Shown here: positions 35,014-43,768 of the stretch, piece after piece
Layout: the number at the start of each line of letters is the position of its first letter
Position numbering within the stretch: the stretch's first letter is position 1
Assembly (NCBI RefSeq): GCF_000153765.1
Contig: NZ_DS022295.1
Coordinates: 1-64,000 of the forward strand
DNA from: Mariprofundus ferrooxydans PV-1
GTDB lineage: Bacteria; Pseudomonadota; Zetaproteobacteria; Mariprofundales; Mariprofundaceae
Direction: 5' to 3'
DNA: 64,000 nucleotides
Program-made: the position numbers and the translations under genes
The notes under the pieces: model-generated
The model's input: only the letters and a program-made list of their open reading frames with translations
Told to the model about the DNA's origin: nothing
The model's database searches: none

Positions 35014-36638
35014 TACTTCTGCAGCGCTTTGGGCACATACCAGTGCTCACTGTTATAGCCGATGCCGGCAGGAGCCGGCTTGATGCCGTGGATGCGTTTA
35101 CTCATGACCGGCAGTGAGTAGGGGGCAAAGAGGAATACCATCGGCAGATCGTGCCAGATCTCGGCCTGCATGTTGTCGTAATAGTGTTTGCGTTTGACTC
35201 TGTCGAAAGTGCGGCGGGCTGCATCCAGATCGGCATCCACCTTGTCGTTATGATAGGAGAGGAAGTTGAACTGGCGCGGTCCTGTCTGCGAGGAGTGCCA
35301 GATTGAGTACTGATCCGGATCGGGCGATAGCGACCAGCCGAGAATCACCGCATCAAACTGCCGCTTGTTGATGAAGTTTTCGATGAACGCCGACCACTCA
35401 ACCAGTCGGATGTTCACCGCAATGCCCACCTTTTTCAGGCGCTGCTGAATGATTGTTGCGGCATCGGCACGCTGTTTGTTGCCGTTATTGGTCAGGATGG
35501 TAAAGGTCAGCGGTTTGCCGCCTTTATCGAGTATGCCGTCGCCGTTGCTATCCTGCCAGCCGGCTTGTGCCAGTAGCTGGCGGGCTCGGTTCGCATCATG
35601 GGGGCGCGGCTTGAGTTTCTTGTTGACCCAATAGGTGCCGGGTTTGTAGGGACTGGCAATGGTCTCCCCCAAGCCCAGCTGAACGCCATCCAGAATTTCC
35701 TGACGATCAATGGCATAGGCGATCGCCTCGCGTACGCGGATATCGTCAAAGGGTTTGCGCTTGAGATTAAAGCCGAGATAGGTGTAAACAAAATCCAGAT
35801 ATTTGTAACGGTTATAGTTCTTTTTCAGTGACTCTCTCTGCTCGAACAGGCGTTTGTATTGAATCGGCGTCAGGCCGACGGAATCGATTCTACCGGCTGA
35901 GAGCTCGAGAAACTGAGTGGCTCTGTCCGGGATAATCCGGGTCAGCCGCTCGCTGATCCATACAGGCCCGTCAAAATAGTTCGGGTTGGCCCGCATCAGA
36001 ATGGACTGCTGCGCTTGCCAGTCGGCCAGCATATAGGGGCCGATGGTAGCCTTCGGGTGGCGTGAGAGATCGGTATGCATGATATCTACGCCGGCAAAGA
36101 CATGCTCGGGCAGGATTGCCAGCGAAGACCACGAAGCCAGAGCCGGTGAAAACGGCTCATTATAGTGGACGACAAAGGTAAGCTTGTCCGGGATTTCGAA
36201 ACCGCTAACCAGCGCATAATCGGACTTGTAGGCGCTTTGGGTATGGTCATCCTGAATCAGTTTCAGGGTGAAGCCGCAGTCTGCAGAGGTGAATGGTTGC
36301 CCGTCACTCCACTTCAGACCGGGGCGCAGATGAAAGGTGATGGTCTTGTTGTCTGCAGATATTTCCCACTTGCTGGCCAGCTGACCTGTCAGGTTCAGAT
36401 CCTTGTCATATTTCAGCAGCGAGAGATAAAGCTGACCGGCAATGGCGTGACTGGATGCATCGCCGGCAATCATCGGGATCAGGTTGCTGGCATCTCCGAT
36501 GCTGGCATCCACCAGCCTGTCACCTGTTGCCGGTATATCTGCAACCGCCTGGCTTGTGGTTGGTTGGTTATTTGATTCCGGTGCGCTACAGGCTGAAAAC
36601 AGCAGGGCAAACAGGCACAGAAAGATGCGCGGTGCCAT
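34989..36638 (-). CDS. oligopeptide-type ABC transporter substrate-binding lipoprotein
   Basis: A 549-residue SBP family 5 protein. The signal peptide ends in a lipobox (LLFSACS). Family features are LRPGLKWSDGQPFTSADC near residue 100 and VREAIAYAIDRQEIL near 305. DSNGDGILDKGG and the C-terminal PDPDQYSIWHSSQ follow. It would bind peptides, nickel complexes or cell-wall peptides. No permease or ATPase gene is next to it. ATG 36638 overlaps the stop of the upstream transglycosylase gene, suggesting recycling of murein peptides released by that enzyme, which is inference. Confidence 0.88.
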   Translation of the reverse strand: MAPRIFLCLFALLFSACSAPESNNQPTTSQAVADIPATGDRLVDASIGDASNLIPMIAGDASSHAIAGQLYLSLLKYDKDLNLTGQLASKWEISADNKTITFHLRPGLKWSDGQPFTSADCGFTLKLIQDDHTQSAYKSDYALVSGFEIPDKLTFVVHYNEPFSPALASWSSLAILPEHVFAGVDIMHTDLSRHPKATIGPYMLADWQAQQSILMRANPNYFDGPVWISERLTRIIPDRATQFLELSAGRIDSVGLTPIQYKRLFEQRESLKKNYNRYKYLDFVYTYLGFNLKRKPFDDIRVREAIAYAIDRQEILDGVQLGLGETIASPYKPGTYWVNKKLKPRPHDANRARQLLAQAGWQDSNGDGILDKGGKPLTFTILTNNGNKQRADAATIIQQRLKKVGIAVNIRLVEWSAFIENFINKRQFDAVILGWSLSPDPDQYSIWHSSQTGPRQFNFLSYHNDKVDADLDAARRTFDRVKRKHYYDNMQAEIWHDLPMVFLFAPYSLPVMSKRIHGIKPAPAGIGYNSEHWYVPKALQKYHVTSIAP

Positions 36639-37978
36639 CAGCTGGGACTCATGCTTGCCTTGACCCAAAGGGTATCTCCGGCTCTGATCGTTCCATTGCG
36701 GGGTAAGCCGTTATAGCGGGAAATGGCTTTTGATGTCGTGCCAAAGCGCCGGGCAATGCGCCAGAGCGAGTCGCCGCGGCGAACGGTATAACGAAGGCGC
36801 TGGTGGGAAGGCAGCAGGGGATTGGCATGCGCTGAGGCGTGAGCCAGATTCCCGACAGGAACCTTCAGATGAAGACCAATGTGGATCATTTTGCCGATAT
36901 GCGGGTTCAACTCTTTAAGCATCGCGACGCTGATGTGATGTTCACGGGCGATGCCCCACAGCGTGTCACCCTTGCGGACGGTTCTCAGAACGAATTGAGG
37001 GCCGGCCAGACTCATCTGCTCAAGCACCTGCTGGTAGTGCGCTTCAGCCACATGAATGGTGACTGTTTTTTTCAGGTATTGGGCCTTGTTCAGGCAGGGA
37101 TTATAGCGAAATATATCATTTTCGCTCATATGGCTGAGCTTGGCCAGACGGTGTATATCGACGGGCGTACTTAACTCCAGAGGTCGGGTTTTTACAGGCT
37201 CCGGAAAAACAAACTCATGTGCCTGCGTCAGCGCCGCCAGACCAATAATATGTTGTACATACAGGCGAGCAGCAGACGGAACCGGCATGGCATCGAGACC
37301 ATCGGCAGCGCTCCATGGCTGTTTGGCCAGTCGTTTGCCTACATAATTGGGGCCGAGGTTGTAGGCGGCAAAAGCCAGCGGCCAGCTGTCAAATCGCTGA
37401 TGCAGTTGCAACAGATAGCTTACAGCCGCTTCGGTTGAAGCTTCAATGGATCTTCTGCCGTTTATTTTATTATCCGAACGGACACCGAGGCCATGGGCGG
37501 TGCGGGGCATCAGTTGCCACAGCCCCAGCGCCCCGGAATGGGAGATTGCATAAGGATTATAGGTGGATTCGACGGCAGGAATGACGTCCAGCGACAGAGG
37601 TGCGCCCAGACGTATCAGGGTATCGAGCATGCGCCGACGTACAAAGCGGGAGCGCTCACTGATGGTCTCCCAGCTACGCCGGTAATTCTTCATGGCCAGT
37701 TGTCGGGCTCTGGCAATATCTTCAGGCAGTAATCCGGCAAGCAGGGGGTCTGTTGCTGCAGGCTGCTCGTCTGAGTTTTGCAGCGTGTTTGACATATGCA
37801 GGTCATCTTCCGACGTGACTGCAGCGGCAGCCTGCTGCCTCTCCTGTAGCACACCCTGTTCGGGGATATGTGCACAGGCGCTTAGTAACAGCAGGCAGAT
37901 TGCGGCGACAGGAGAGAGGCTATGGTGGTTGCGACAGGGACCTAATGGTACCTGTTGTTTATCGAAGGAGGTCATCAA
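36638..37978 (-). CDS. mltD: MltD-like lytic transglycosylase with two LysM domains
   Basis: A 446-residue lipoprotein (lipobox LLSAC, Cys35). The SLT catalytic domain has the Glu in PAVESTYNPYA near residue 139 and GALGLWQLMPRTA. Two C-terminal LysM repeats follow (RKGDTLWGIAREH near 335 and RRGDSLWRIARRF near 398). It cleaves the MurNAc-GlcNAc bond to form anhydromuropeptides. It begins 20 bases after the small-GTPase gene and so could be cotranscribed with it. The N-terminus before the signal peptide is long, so a later start is possible. Confidence 0.9.
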   Translation of the reverse strand: MMTSFDKQQVPLGPCRNHHSLSPVAAICLLLLSACAHIPEQGVLQERQQAAAAVTSEDDLHMSNTLQNSDEQPAATDPLLAGLLPEDIARARQLAMKNYRRSWETISERSRFVRRRMLDTLIRLGAPLSLDVIPAVESTYNPYAISHSGALGLWQLMPRTAHGLGVRSDNKINGRRSIEASTEAAVSYLLQLHQRFDSWPLAFAAYNLGPNYVGKRLAKQPWSAADGLDAMPVPSAARLYVQHIIGLAALTQAHEFVFPEPVKTRPLELSTPVDIHRLAKLSHMSENDIFRYNPCLNKAQYLKKTVTIHVAEAHYQQVLEQMSLAGPQFVLRTVRKGDTLWGIAREHHISVAMLKELNPHIGKMIHIGLHLKVPVGNLAHASAHANPLLPSHQRLRYTVRRGDSLWRIARRFGTTSKAISRYNGLPRNGTIRAGDTLWVKASMSPS

Positions 37979-37998
37979 TCAGACGGATCGCTCTGTAC

Positions 37999-38586
37999 TC
38001 AAAACAGTTCATCATAATCGTAATTATCATCGTCGAACTCTTCATCGCCGGCTTGTGCTTCCACCAGCGCATTACCCAGCAGTGTCAGCGCAAGCATTTT
38101 ACTGCCCTCTTTTACACGTGCATCGACAGGGATTACCATGGTATCACCCAACTCCAGCAGCGCGGCGATTTCATCCGGAGATTTTGCCCCGGGCAGATCC
38201 TGTTTGGTGGCTCCGACCACAACAGGCAGATCCACATTCTCGGAGAAATATTCGAACATTTTTTTCATTTCCAGCATCGATTCATCACTGGTGCTGTCGA
38301 CAAGGAAAATAGCACCAATGGCGCCCTTGGAGAGAATTTTCCACATAAAGTTGAAGCGGGCCTGACCCGGAGTGCCGAAGAGATGCATCTCCAGACTGTC
38401 ATCGATCTTGAGTATGCCAAAGTCCAGCCCGACGGTGGTCATGGCCTTGAGTTGGGAAACCTGATCGGTGGCAGCGACGTCTGTGGCTGCAATCTGGCTA
38501 TCACTGAGGTTTTGAACCATCGTGGTTTTGCCGGCATTGACCGGTCCGGTAATCACCAGTTTAACAATCTGTTTCTCTTCAGTCAT
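37999..38586 (-). CDS. Arf/Ras-like small GTPase of the roadblock system
   Basis: A 195-residue G protein. Walker A GPVNAGKT is at 14-21, switch I Thr51 in TTVGLDFG, G3 in FGTPGQ (71-75, with Pro as in Arf-like GTPases) and G4 as TKQD at 127-130. The C-terminus is acidic (DDDNYDYDELF). Relatives include MglA and the CvnD proteins of Streptomyces conservons, which are regulated by roadblock partners. It lies two bases after the unknown 211-residue gene, downstream of five roadblock genes on the same strand. It is the likely output switch of the island. Confidence 0.88.
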   Translation of the reverse strand: MTEEKQIVKLVITGPVNAGKTTMVQNLSDSQIAATDVAATDQVSQLKAMTTVGLDFGILKIDDSLEMHLFGTPGQARFNFMWKILSKGAIGAIFLVDSTSDESMLEMKKMFEYFSENVDLPVVVGATKQDLPGAKSPDEIAALLELGDTMVIPVDARVKEGSKMLALTLLGNALVEAQAGDEEFDDDNYDYDELF

Positions 38587-38588
38587 GA

Positions 38589-39224
38589 TCAGAGGCCCCT
38601 GATTCTGTCGATAATACGACTCAAAATAGATGTTTTCCTTTTCCGCGATTGCGGCGCGTTGCGCTGTAGCATGCTCTGGGTGACCTGATGATTTTCATTC
38701 CGGGGAGCGTTCATCGGCGCAATCAGGCCCAGAATGTAGGTGGCCATCATCACTCTGAGACGTACGATCTCATCGCGGGTGTTTTCCGCCTGTGAGACAT
38801 AACTCTGCATGCGAAATGAGCCGTTATGCTGGTATTGCATATGCATTTTCATATAGGCGGAGTTATCCTGGAAAGCATAGCGCTGCATGGGATAGAGGCG
38901 AACTATCAGCGGGGGAAGACGCATGGTGAAACTGAGCAGGGATGCACGCATCTCCGCATTAAATGTGTAACCGGCCAGCGCCGATGAGATGGCCTGGGGC
39001 GCAAAAATACGTTTGCTGGTTAACGGATTAAAATCCGTGCTGGTCACAACATTGACGGAGTCGGCTTCAAATACTTCCCTCAGTTTTTGGGCGACTTCAT
39101 TGTGCGAGCCTTCAAAGCCGGCACGCTCATAATAGATGCTTTTGGTCACTGAACCCTTTGTATAATCCAACCGTGCCGGTTTCTGGTTGATGATCATACG
39201 GCGCAGGTAAACAAGCGAATTCAT
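38589..39224 (-). CDS. unrecognised 211-residue protein paired with the GTPase
   Basis: No family was recognised. The protein has no signal peptide or membrane segment, a mixed central part (MRLPPLIVRLYPMQRYAF near 107-124), an amphipathic stretch around RDEIVRLRVMMATYILGL (149-166), and a very basic tail (SRKRKTSILSRIIDRIRGL). Its stop is two bases before the GTPase start, implying translational coupling. A C-terminal basic amphipathic helix could bind membrane or nucleic acid. An effector, exchange factor or anchor for the GTPase is the natural guess, based only on position. Confidence 0.75.
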   Translation of the reverse strand: MNSLVYLRRMIINQKPARLDYTKGSVTKSIYYERAGFEGSHNEVAQKLREVFEADSVNVVTSTDFNPLTSKRIFAPQAISSALAGYTFNAEMRASLLSFTMRLPPLIVRLYPMQRYAFQDNSAYMKMHMQYQHNGSFRMQSYVSQAENTRDEIVRLRVMMATYILGLIAPMNAPRNENHQVTQSMLQRNAPQSRKRKTSILSRIIDRIRGL

Positions 39225-39337
39225 AGTTTGCCCTCCATCACACCCTTTTTAATGAAGGGGAATATACAGACTAATGGCGTACTCGCAACATCAGGGGCGT
39301 TTTCAATGATGTTGCAGGAGAAAACAATTGAGATACA

Positions 39338-39355
39338 GCCCCCCAAAGAGGGGGC
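39338..39355 (-). terminator. GC hairpin after the protoglobin gene
   Basis: GCCCCC (39338-39343) pairs with GGGGGC (39350-39355) about 20 bases beyond the protoglobin stop. Read on the minus strand the following bases are only weakly T-rich, so termination may be partial and the downstream GTPase pair could be reached by read-through. Confidence 0.5.
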
Positions 39356-39374
39356 GTGCTATTGCTGGCTGATA

Positions 39375-39896
39375 TCAACCAAAGCTCATTAGTGTTTCAA
39401 GCAGCTTCTGATTCATGCCGGTCACTTCCGACATTCTTCGCATGCGATCCTCATGATACGCGCCGATAATAATCATGGCGTCCAGATCCAGAATAGCCAG
39501 TGCTGCGGAAACGGCTTCGGGGCCCTGCTGAACAAGCGTTTCAGCAAAAGCTCTGCGCAGGTATGAGGTGACAACTTCTACATAATAGGGTGCAATCTTG
39601 GCTTTGACATGAATTTCACCAATCTTGTAGCGCCGCTCAAAATATTCATCGCCATAGGTGCCGTTGAATAGTTCGTCCATCCATATTTTATGCGTCGCTT
39701 TGAGTTGATCTATGCGGCCTGCAACAATATTGGCGGCTGTCGGATCCTTTGATAATTCAGCATAGAATGTATCGGTGATTTCATTTTGTCGCTGCATGAC
39801 GGTTGCTTTAATCGTTGGCAGAAGCGGTGCATAGAGTTCATCGAATCGGGTGAACACCTTTGCTTTAATGAAGTTCTCTTTTGTCAGGTTTGACAT
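39375..39896 (-). CDS. stand-alone protoglobin / globin-sensor domain protein
   Basis: A 173-residue single-domain globin. The segment LKATHKIWMDELFNGTYGDEY (64-85) and IGEIHVKAKIAPYYV with probable proximal haem ligand His96 match protoglobins and the sensor domain of globin-coupled sensors. No output domain is attached. Such domains bind O2, CO or NO. It lies between the roadblock/ODP genes and the GTPase pair, all on the minus strand, with ~150-base gaps on both sides. A diffusible haem gas sensor acting on the roadblock-GTPase switch is a reasonable inference. Confidence 0.85.
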   Translation of the reverse strand: MSNLTKENFIKAKVFTRFDELYAPLLPTIKATVMQRQNEITDTFYAELSKDPTAANIVAGRIDQLKATHKIWMDELFNGTYGDEYFERRYKIGEIHVKAKIAPYYVEVVTSYLRRAFAETLVQQGPEAVSAALAILDLDAMIIIGAYHEDRMRRMSEVTGMNQKLLETLMSFG

Positions 39897-40051
39897 GTGC
39901 CGGGTCCTTTATCTGTGATGAGTGTGGTTTTTTAGATCATGGCTTTGCTGATGTTCGGAACAGGCACGAAAATCCGCTCACTGGATCATAAGCGTTATCA
40001 GGAAAATCCGCATGCCCCCTGAGTTGCAAGAGGCATGCGCATGATCCGGCA

Positions 40052-40417
40052 TTAAATAATCTGGCCCAGTTGTGACTGCGCCTGTCTGGCTTCGAGCAGT
40101 ACCAGTCCGAGATTTGCGCCCTTGGAAACAGTGATAATCAACGCTGCACGACTTTCGATGTCAAACAGCAGAATGCCGGCGTTGGTGCCGCGAATATTCA
40201 CCTCCTGAAACTCGCCGACCTTGAGAGTGGTGGTCACGCGCTTGGCCAGGCTGCCGAGAGCCGCGCCCATGGCTGCTGCTGCATCTCCCTGATCGCCACC
40301 CAAATGATCCGCAATCATCATACCATCGGGACTGATGACGCCGAGTCCCTTGATGTCTGAGGTGGCCATTTTCAGTTCATTGAGCACCGCATCGATTTTT
40401 TCCTGTTTAGTCGCCAT
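40052..40417 (-). CDS. roadblock/LC7 domain protein
   Basis: A 121-residue roadblock protein of the canonical type: N-terminal helix, GLGVISPDGMMIADHL strand pair, DAAAAMGAALGSLAKRV helix, then VNIRGTNAGILLFDI and AALIITVSKGANLGLVL. The family dimerises and binds small GTPases, often as GAP. It is the last of the roadblock genes in its run, 33 bases after the ODP-type gene, suggesting one transcript. Confidence 0.88.
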   Translation of the reverse strand: MATKQEKIDAVLNELKMATSDIKGLGVISPDGMMIADHLGGDQGDAAAAMGAALGSLAKRVTTTLKVGEFQEVNIRGTNAGILLFDIESRAALIITVSKGANLGLVLLEARQAQSQLGQII

Positions 40418-40450
40418 ATCTGTCTCCTCTCTGTTTTTTTGTTGAATGGT

Positions 40451-41200
40451 TTATGCCGGTAGTTGATACACGTCTTGCATGGCTTCAGCGCCGGGTTCGA
40501 GTTTTTCCACCCAGTCGATAAAGTTGCTGCACATCTGTTTGCCGCGAAAGATAGCGCCGTGTTGCGGTGCGATGATCTCGATATCCAGACCGCGTACCAT
40601 TTTAGCCCAAAGCCTGCATGCTGTACTGCTGGCCATATAGCGGTTGTGAAAGCCCGCCATATGAGTTGTGTGCGCATCAAAATCCTCGACAAATCGATAA
40701 TCAACGAGTGCCGCTCCCAGGTCCCCGGAATAGAGAATCTTTGATAGCGGATCATAGACATGGAAATTGCCCGCCGAGTGCAGGAAGTGGGCTGGAATGA
40801 TCAGTAGTTCACAACCGTTCAGATTGATTCTCATGCCTTCGTCGGGAATGGTTTTCATTCGATCCATGACGCTGCCGTCGACGCCAAAGTGGGCGACAAA
40901 ACGCCGCCATATCGCGGACATATAGGCATCGGCTTCTGTGACCATCAGCCAGCCGTTGATCGAGGCGACAATATCCGGATCCTGATGGGAGAGGAACAGG
41001 TATTCCAGCGCCGATGGTGACAGAAATTCCGGCATGGCGGCAAATATTTTTGAATAGACCTTGTGTCCGCCGGGATCGAGCAGCATGCCCTTGCCGTTAT
41101 GGATGATCAGATGTTGATTTGCCGAAACCATTTCGCCTTCTGTGAAATCCTCGAAAAAGATGTTCCGGTGTCCATCCTGTTCATATAGTACATCTGCCAT
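40451..41200 (-). CDS. ODP-type metallo-beta-lactamase-fold di-iron protein
   Basis: A 249-residue protein lacking the flavodoxin domain of flavodiiron proteins. Metal-ligand candidates are His72, Asp74 and Asp76 (SHQDPD), His141 and His147 (HSAGNFH), Asp160 (YSGDLG) and His214 (PQHG). This is the layout of oxygen-binding di-iron proteins (ODP), which act as oxygen sensors with chemotaxis components in spirochaetes. Position between two roadblock genes suggests it senses O2 or redox state for the GTPase switch. Hydrolase or flavin-free reductase activity cannot be excluded. Confidence 0.83.
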   Translation of the reverse strand: MADVLYEQDGHRNIFFEDFTEGEMVSANQHLIIHNGKGMLLDPGGHKVYSKIFAAMPEFLSPSALEYLFLSHQDPDIVASINGWLMVTEADAYMSAIWRRFVAHFGVDGSVMDRMKTIPDEGMRINLNGCELLIIPAHFLHSAGNFHVYDPLSKILYSGDLGAALVDYRFVEDFDAHTTHMAGFHNRYMASSTACRLWAKMVRGLDIEIIAPQHGAIFRGKQMCSNFIDWVEKLEPGAEAMQDVYQLPA

Positions 41201-41226
41201 GTGCGGGGACTCCTTTTTCCTGCTGG

Positions 41227-41619
41227 TTATGAGTAAGCATTCATCGCTTCGGCTATGCGGTCTCTGAGTGTGTTGAGCACCTGTTTGATACGGGGCGGAA
41301 CTGAGGTTGTATCCAGAGCCAGCACATAGGGTGTGCCGTTAATCTCCACGTCTCTGAGAACCATCAGGTGACTGTCTTCCAGAATCAGGGCGATACAGGT
41401 GATGCTGTCGTATTCACCAAGGCGTGCGGCATGATTGCCAACCCGGATCAGTTCCGGCGCAATAGCCGCCATCCCGGCATGAGAAATTTCGCCGGCATGG
41501 CAAACGGGCAGGCCATCATGATCAGCCAGCAGCAGCGAGCGCAGGCCATATTGCTGGCAAGTCTCTTCCAGTATACTGCGAAGACGTATATCCAGTTTGA
41601 TTGATGTGTTTTGCTGCAA
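41227..41619 (-). CDS. roadblock/LC7-type protein
   Basis: A 130-residue protein with helix LRSILEETCQQYGL, LLLADHDGLPVCHAG, helix AAIAPELIRVGNHA, and IALILEDSHLMVLRDVEING strands, which fits the roadblock fold. The start is taken as TTG 41619 because AGGAGGGGG lies nine bases upstream; an ATG at 41658 is in frame but has no such site. It is 26 bases upstream of the ODP-type gene and divergent from the phosphoesterase-fusion gene. Confidence 0.75.
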   Translation of the reverse strand: MQQNTSIKLDIRLRSILEETCQQYGLRSLLLADHDGLPVCHAGEISHAGMAAIAPELIRVGNHAARLGEYDSITCIALILEDSHLMVLRDVEINGTPYVLALDTTSVPPRIKQVLNTLRDRIAEAMNAYS

Positions 41620-41789
41620 GCCTGAAGTCCCCCTCCTGACAGTGGGTAATATAACCATAAGTCGGGCGTGGTTTCCATAAAAAAGAATTATTGGCGCACC
41701 GGGTATGATGCAATTCTGTGTGCAGGTTTGACCTGATTCACATCATGCAGTAGTGATGCTCTGGTTGTGTGGTGGCAGGGGTGGCAATC

Positions 41790-43322
41790 ATGGATGTATT
41801 GATCATGGGTAGTCTGAGCGGCAGGCACATTGCGGATGCTGCACAGATTCTAAGTCTCGCGGAACTTGAGCCCGTTCGGCTGACGCATCAAGGTGCGTAC
41901 ACGGGTAAGCCGGGCACGCGTATTCACAGCGATGGCAGGATGGTGCTGAAAATCAATGAGAACCGTCGCTTTCCATCTGCCGATGTGGCGGAGAGGTGGT
42001 GCGATCTTCAGTTGCAAAAAGAGAAGAACTACGCGATTTATCATCCGGACAGAACCTGGCTGGTTCTCACTGATAACGGTCAGTGCCTGACAGCAAACCT
42101 GACGCCACAACTGGTGCCGCTCCACCAGCTGGACTTTTCAGAGATCGGTAAAGAGGAGCGTGTCCGGTTGCTGACTTGTGTGCTGGATTGCTACCTTGAT
42201 TTTGCCCGCAGGTTCAACTTGAAGCTGGATGACGGCTTGTCCAACTTTGCCCTTTGTGAGGCTGGCGAGGGCGGAATCTGTTATCTGGACGATGATATCT
42301 ACCCATGGGACAGCTTTACCTCGCTCTCCGCCATGCTCGGTAACTGGCTGAGAACATCTGCATCGTTATCTCTGGATGCGGATGACTGGCGGCAGATGGG
42401 CGTGTTGCTCAAGCCTTTGCTGCGCACGCATTCGTCGGATGCCGGTGATATGGTGTGTGAGTCTCTCAAGGATCAAATTGTCGGTAGTCATGAGGCGCTG
42501 AAGCAGAGTTTTTTACAGGCTTTGTGTGCGAGGCATGCGGCAGCTGCTGTTGATGATGCCGAGGCCTGGCCTGTGACGGGGGAGGCGATCGGCCTGATTG
42601 CCGATATCCATGCCAACCTGCCGGCACTGGAGGCTGTGCTCAGGGTGCTGGATCAGCGCGGCATCAGACAATATCTGATGCTCGGAGATGTTGTCGGCTA
42701 TGGACCGAATCCGAAGGCGTGCATTGACCTTGTCAGGGAACGCAATATGTACTGTTTGCGCGGCAATCATGATCATTATGTGGCGCATCAGGGGGATGTC
42801 AGGGTTGCGATGGGAATCATGGCCAGACGTACCGGAGACTGGACGGTCGGAGTGCTGGAAGAGAGTGACCGGCAATGGCTGGGAGGGCTGCCGGTGCGCT
42901 ACCGCAGTCATGACTGGATGGCGGTGCATGGAGCGCCGGTGGATAAAAGCTTTTTCAATGCCTATGTCTATGAGATGACGTCGGAGCGAAATCTGGATTT
43001 TCTGGTTGATTCGGGTATAGGGCTCTGCCTGCATGGACATTCACATATTCAGGGCATTTATGCGCGTTCCGGCGGGCGGGATATGCCGTTTACCTGTCCT
43101 GAGAGGGTGGTGTTGAAGGGGTTGGATGCGGCGCTGCTTTGTCCGGGTTCGGTAGGGCAGCCGCGAGGTGGCAAGATAATCGCTCAGGCTGGTATTTTTT
43201 ATCCGCATAACCTGACGGTGGAGATGTTGTCGCTGAACTACGATATTACCCCGCTGATTGAAGATATGCAGCGCTTCGGTTTTTCGCAGGATCTGATTAC
43301 GCGCACACGTGAGGGGCGTTAA
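41790..43322 (+). CDS. metallophosphoesterase with a possible kinase-like N-terminal domain
   Basis: A 510-residue protein. From about residue 267 it is a clear YfcE/PPP-type phosphoesterase: LIADIHANLPAL, LGDVVGYGPNP, RGNHDHYV, VHGAP and HGHSH. The first ~200 residues have kinase-like spacing. There is a Lys54 strand (MVLKIN), a hinge-like TWLVLTDNG near 89, a catalytic-loop-like LDDGLSNF (Asp147-Asn152) and YLDDD (167-169). These resemble eukaryotic-like or APH-type kinases, possibly inactive. It is the only plus-strand gene in the signalling island. ATG 41790 is chosen over GTG 41769 because AGGGGTGG lies upstream. Confidence 0.78.
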   Translation: MDVLIMGSLSGRHIADAAQILSLAELEPVRLTHQGAYTGKPGTRIHSDGRMVLKINENRRFPSADVAERWCDLQLQKEKNYAIYHPDRTWLVLTDNGQCLTANLTPQLVPLHQLDFSEIGKEERVRLLTCVLDCYLDFARRFNLKLDDGLSNFALCEAGEGGICYLDDDIYPWDSFTSLSAMLGNWLRTSASLSLDADDWRQMGVLLKPLLRTHSSDAGDMVCESLKDQIVGSHEALKQSFLQALCARHAAAAVDDAEAWPVTGEAIGLIADIHANLPALEAVLRVLDQRGIRQYLMLGDVVGYGPNPKACIDLVRERNMYCLRGNHDHYVAHQGDVRVAMGIMARRTGDWTVGVLEESDRQWLGGLPVRYRSHDWMAVHGAPVDKSFFNAYVYEMTSERNLDFLVDSGIGLCLHGHSHIQGIYARSGGRDMPFTCPERVVLKGLDAALLCPGSVGQPRGGKIIAQAGIFYPHNLTVEMLSLNYDITPLIEDMQRFGFSQDLITRTREGR

Positions 43323-43339
43323 CTCTCCAGTGGTCAGGC

Positions 43340-43738
43340 TTAAGGGCAGAGGGGCGCTGCGGTTTTCAATGCATCCCGGGTCGCCATCCATCCTGCGCCG
43401 AGACTGGTGGTGATGCGTGTGATAAAGACCAGCAAATAGTCCGGTTTATCGGGGATGACAGCCATGAAATGGTATGTGCCGTCGGTGGTCATCTGGATTT
43501 CCCTGATGTGATATTTCAGCTCATCGCCACGTTGAGCAGCCATCATGGTTTCAACAGCGGTAATGGTTTTGCCGCGAAAGATATCCACTGCGGCTGCACC
43601 AACCGCATCAACATAGGATTGGGTGAAATAGGGTACATTATGGTAGGCGCCGATAATCAGACCGCTGGTCAGATCGACCACGGCGGCAGCCAGGCCGCCA
43701 TCCACGTCGTTGACCAGGTTTTCCAGTGTTTGATTCAT
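43340..43738 (-). CDS. divergent roadblock-like protein
   Basis: A 132-residue protein with a helix (QTLENLVNDV), AAAVVDLTSGLIIGAYH strands, helix QSYVDAVGAAAVDIF, IREIQMTTDGTYHFMAVI and DYLLVFITRI, then a final helix. The order fits roadblock/LC7 with a longer central loop. ATG 43738 has GGAGGGGGGAG upstream and is preferred over 43753. It lies 30 bases after the next roadblock gene and is convergent with the phosphoesterase-fusion gene. Confidence 0.68.
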   Translation of the reverse strand: MNQTLENLVNDVDGGLAAAVVDLTSGLIIGAYHNVPYFTQSYVDAVGAAAVDIFRGKTITAVETMMAAQRGDELKYHIREIQMTTDGTYHFMAVIPDKPDYLLVFITRITTSLGAGWMATRDALKTAAPLCP

Positions 43739-43768
43739 GACTCCCCCCTCCATGGTCAGGGCCGACTG

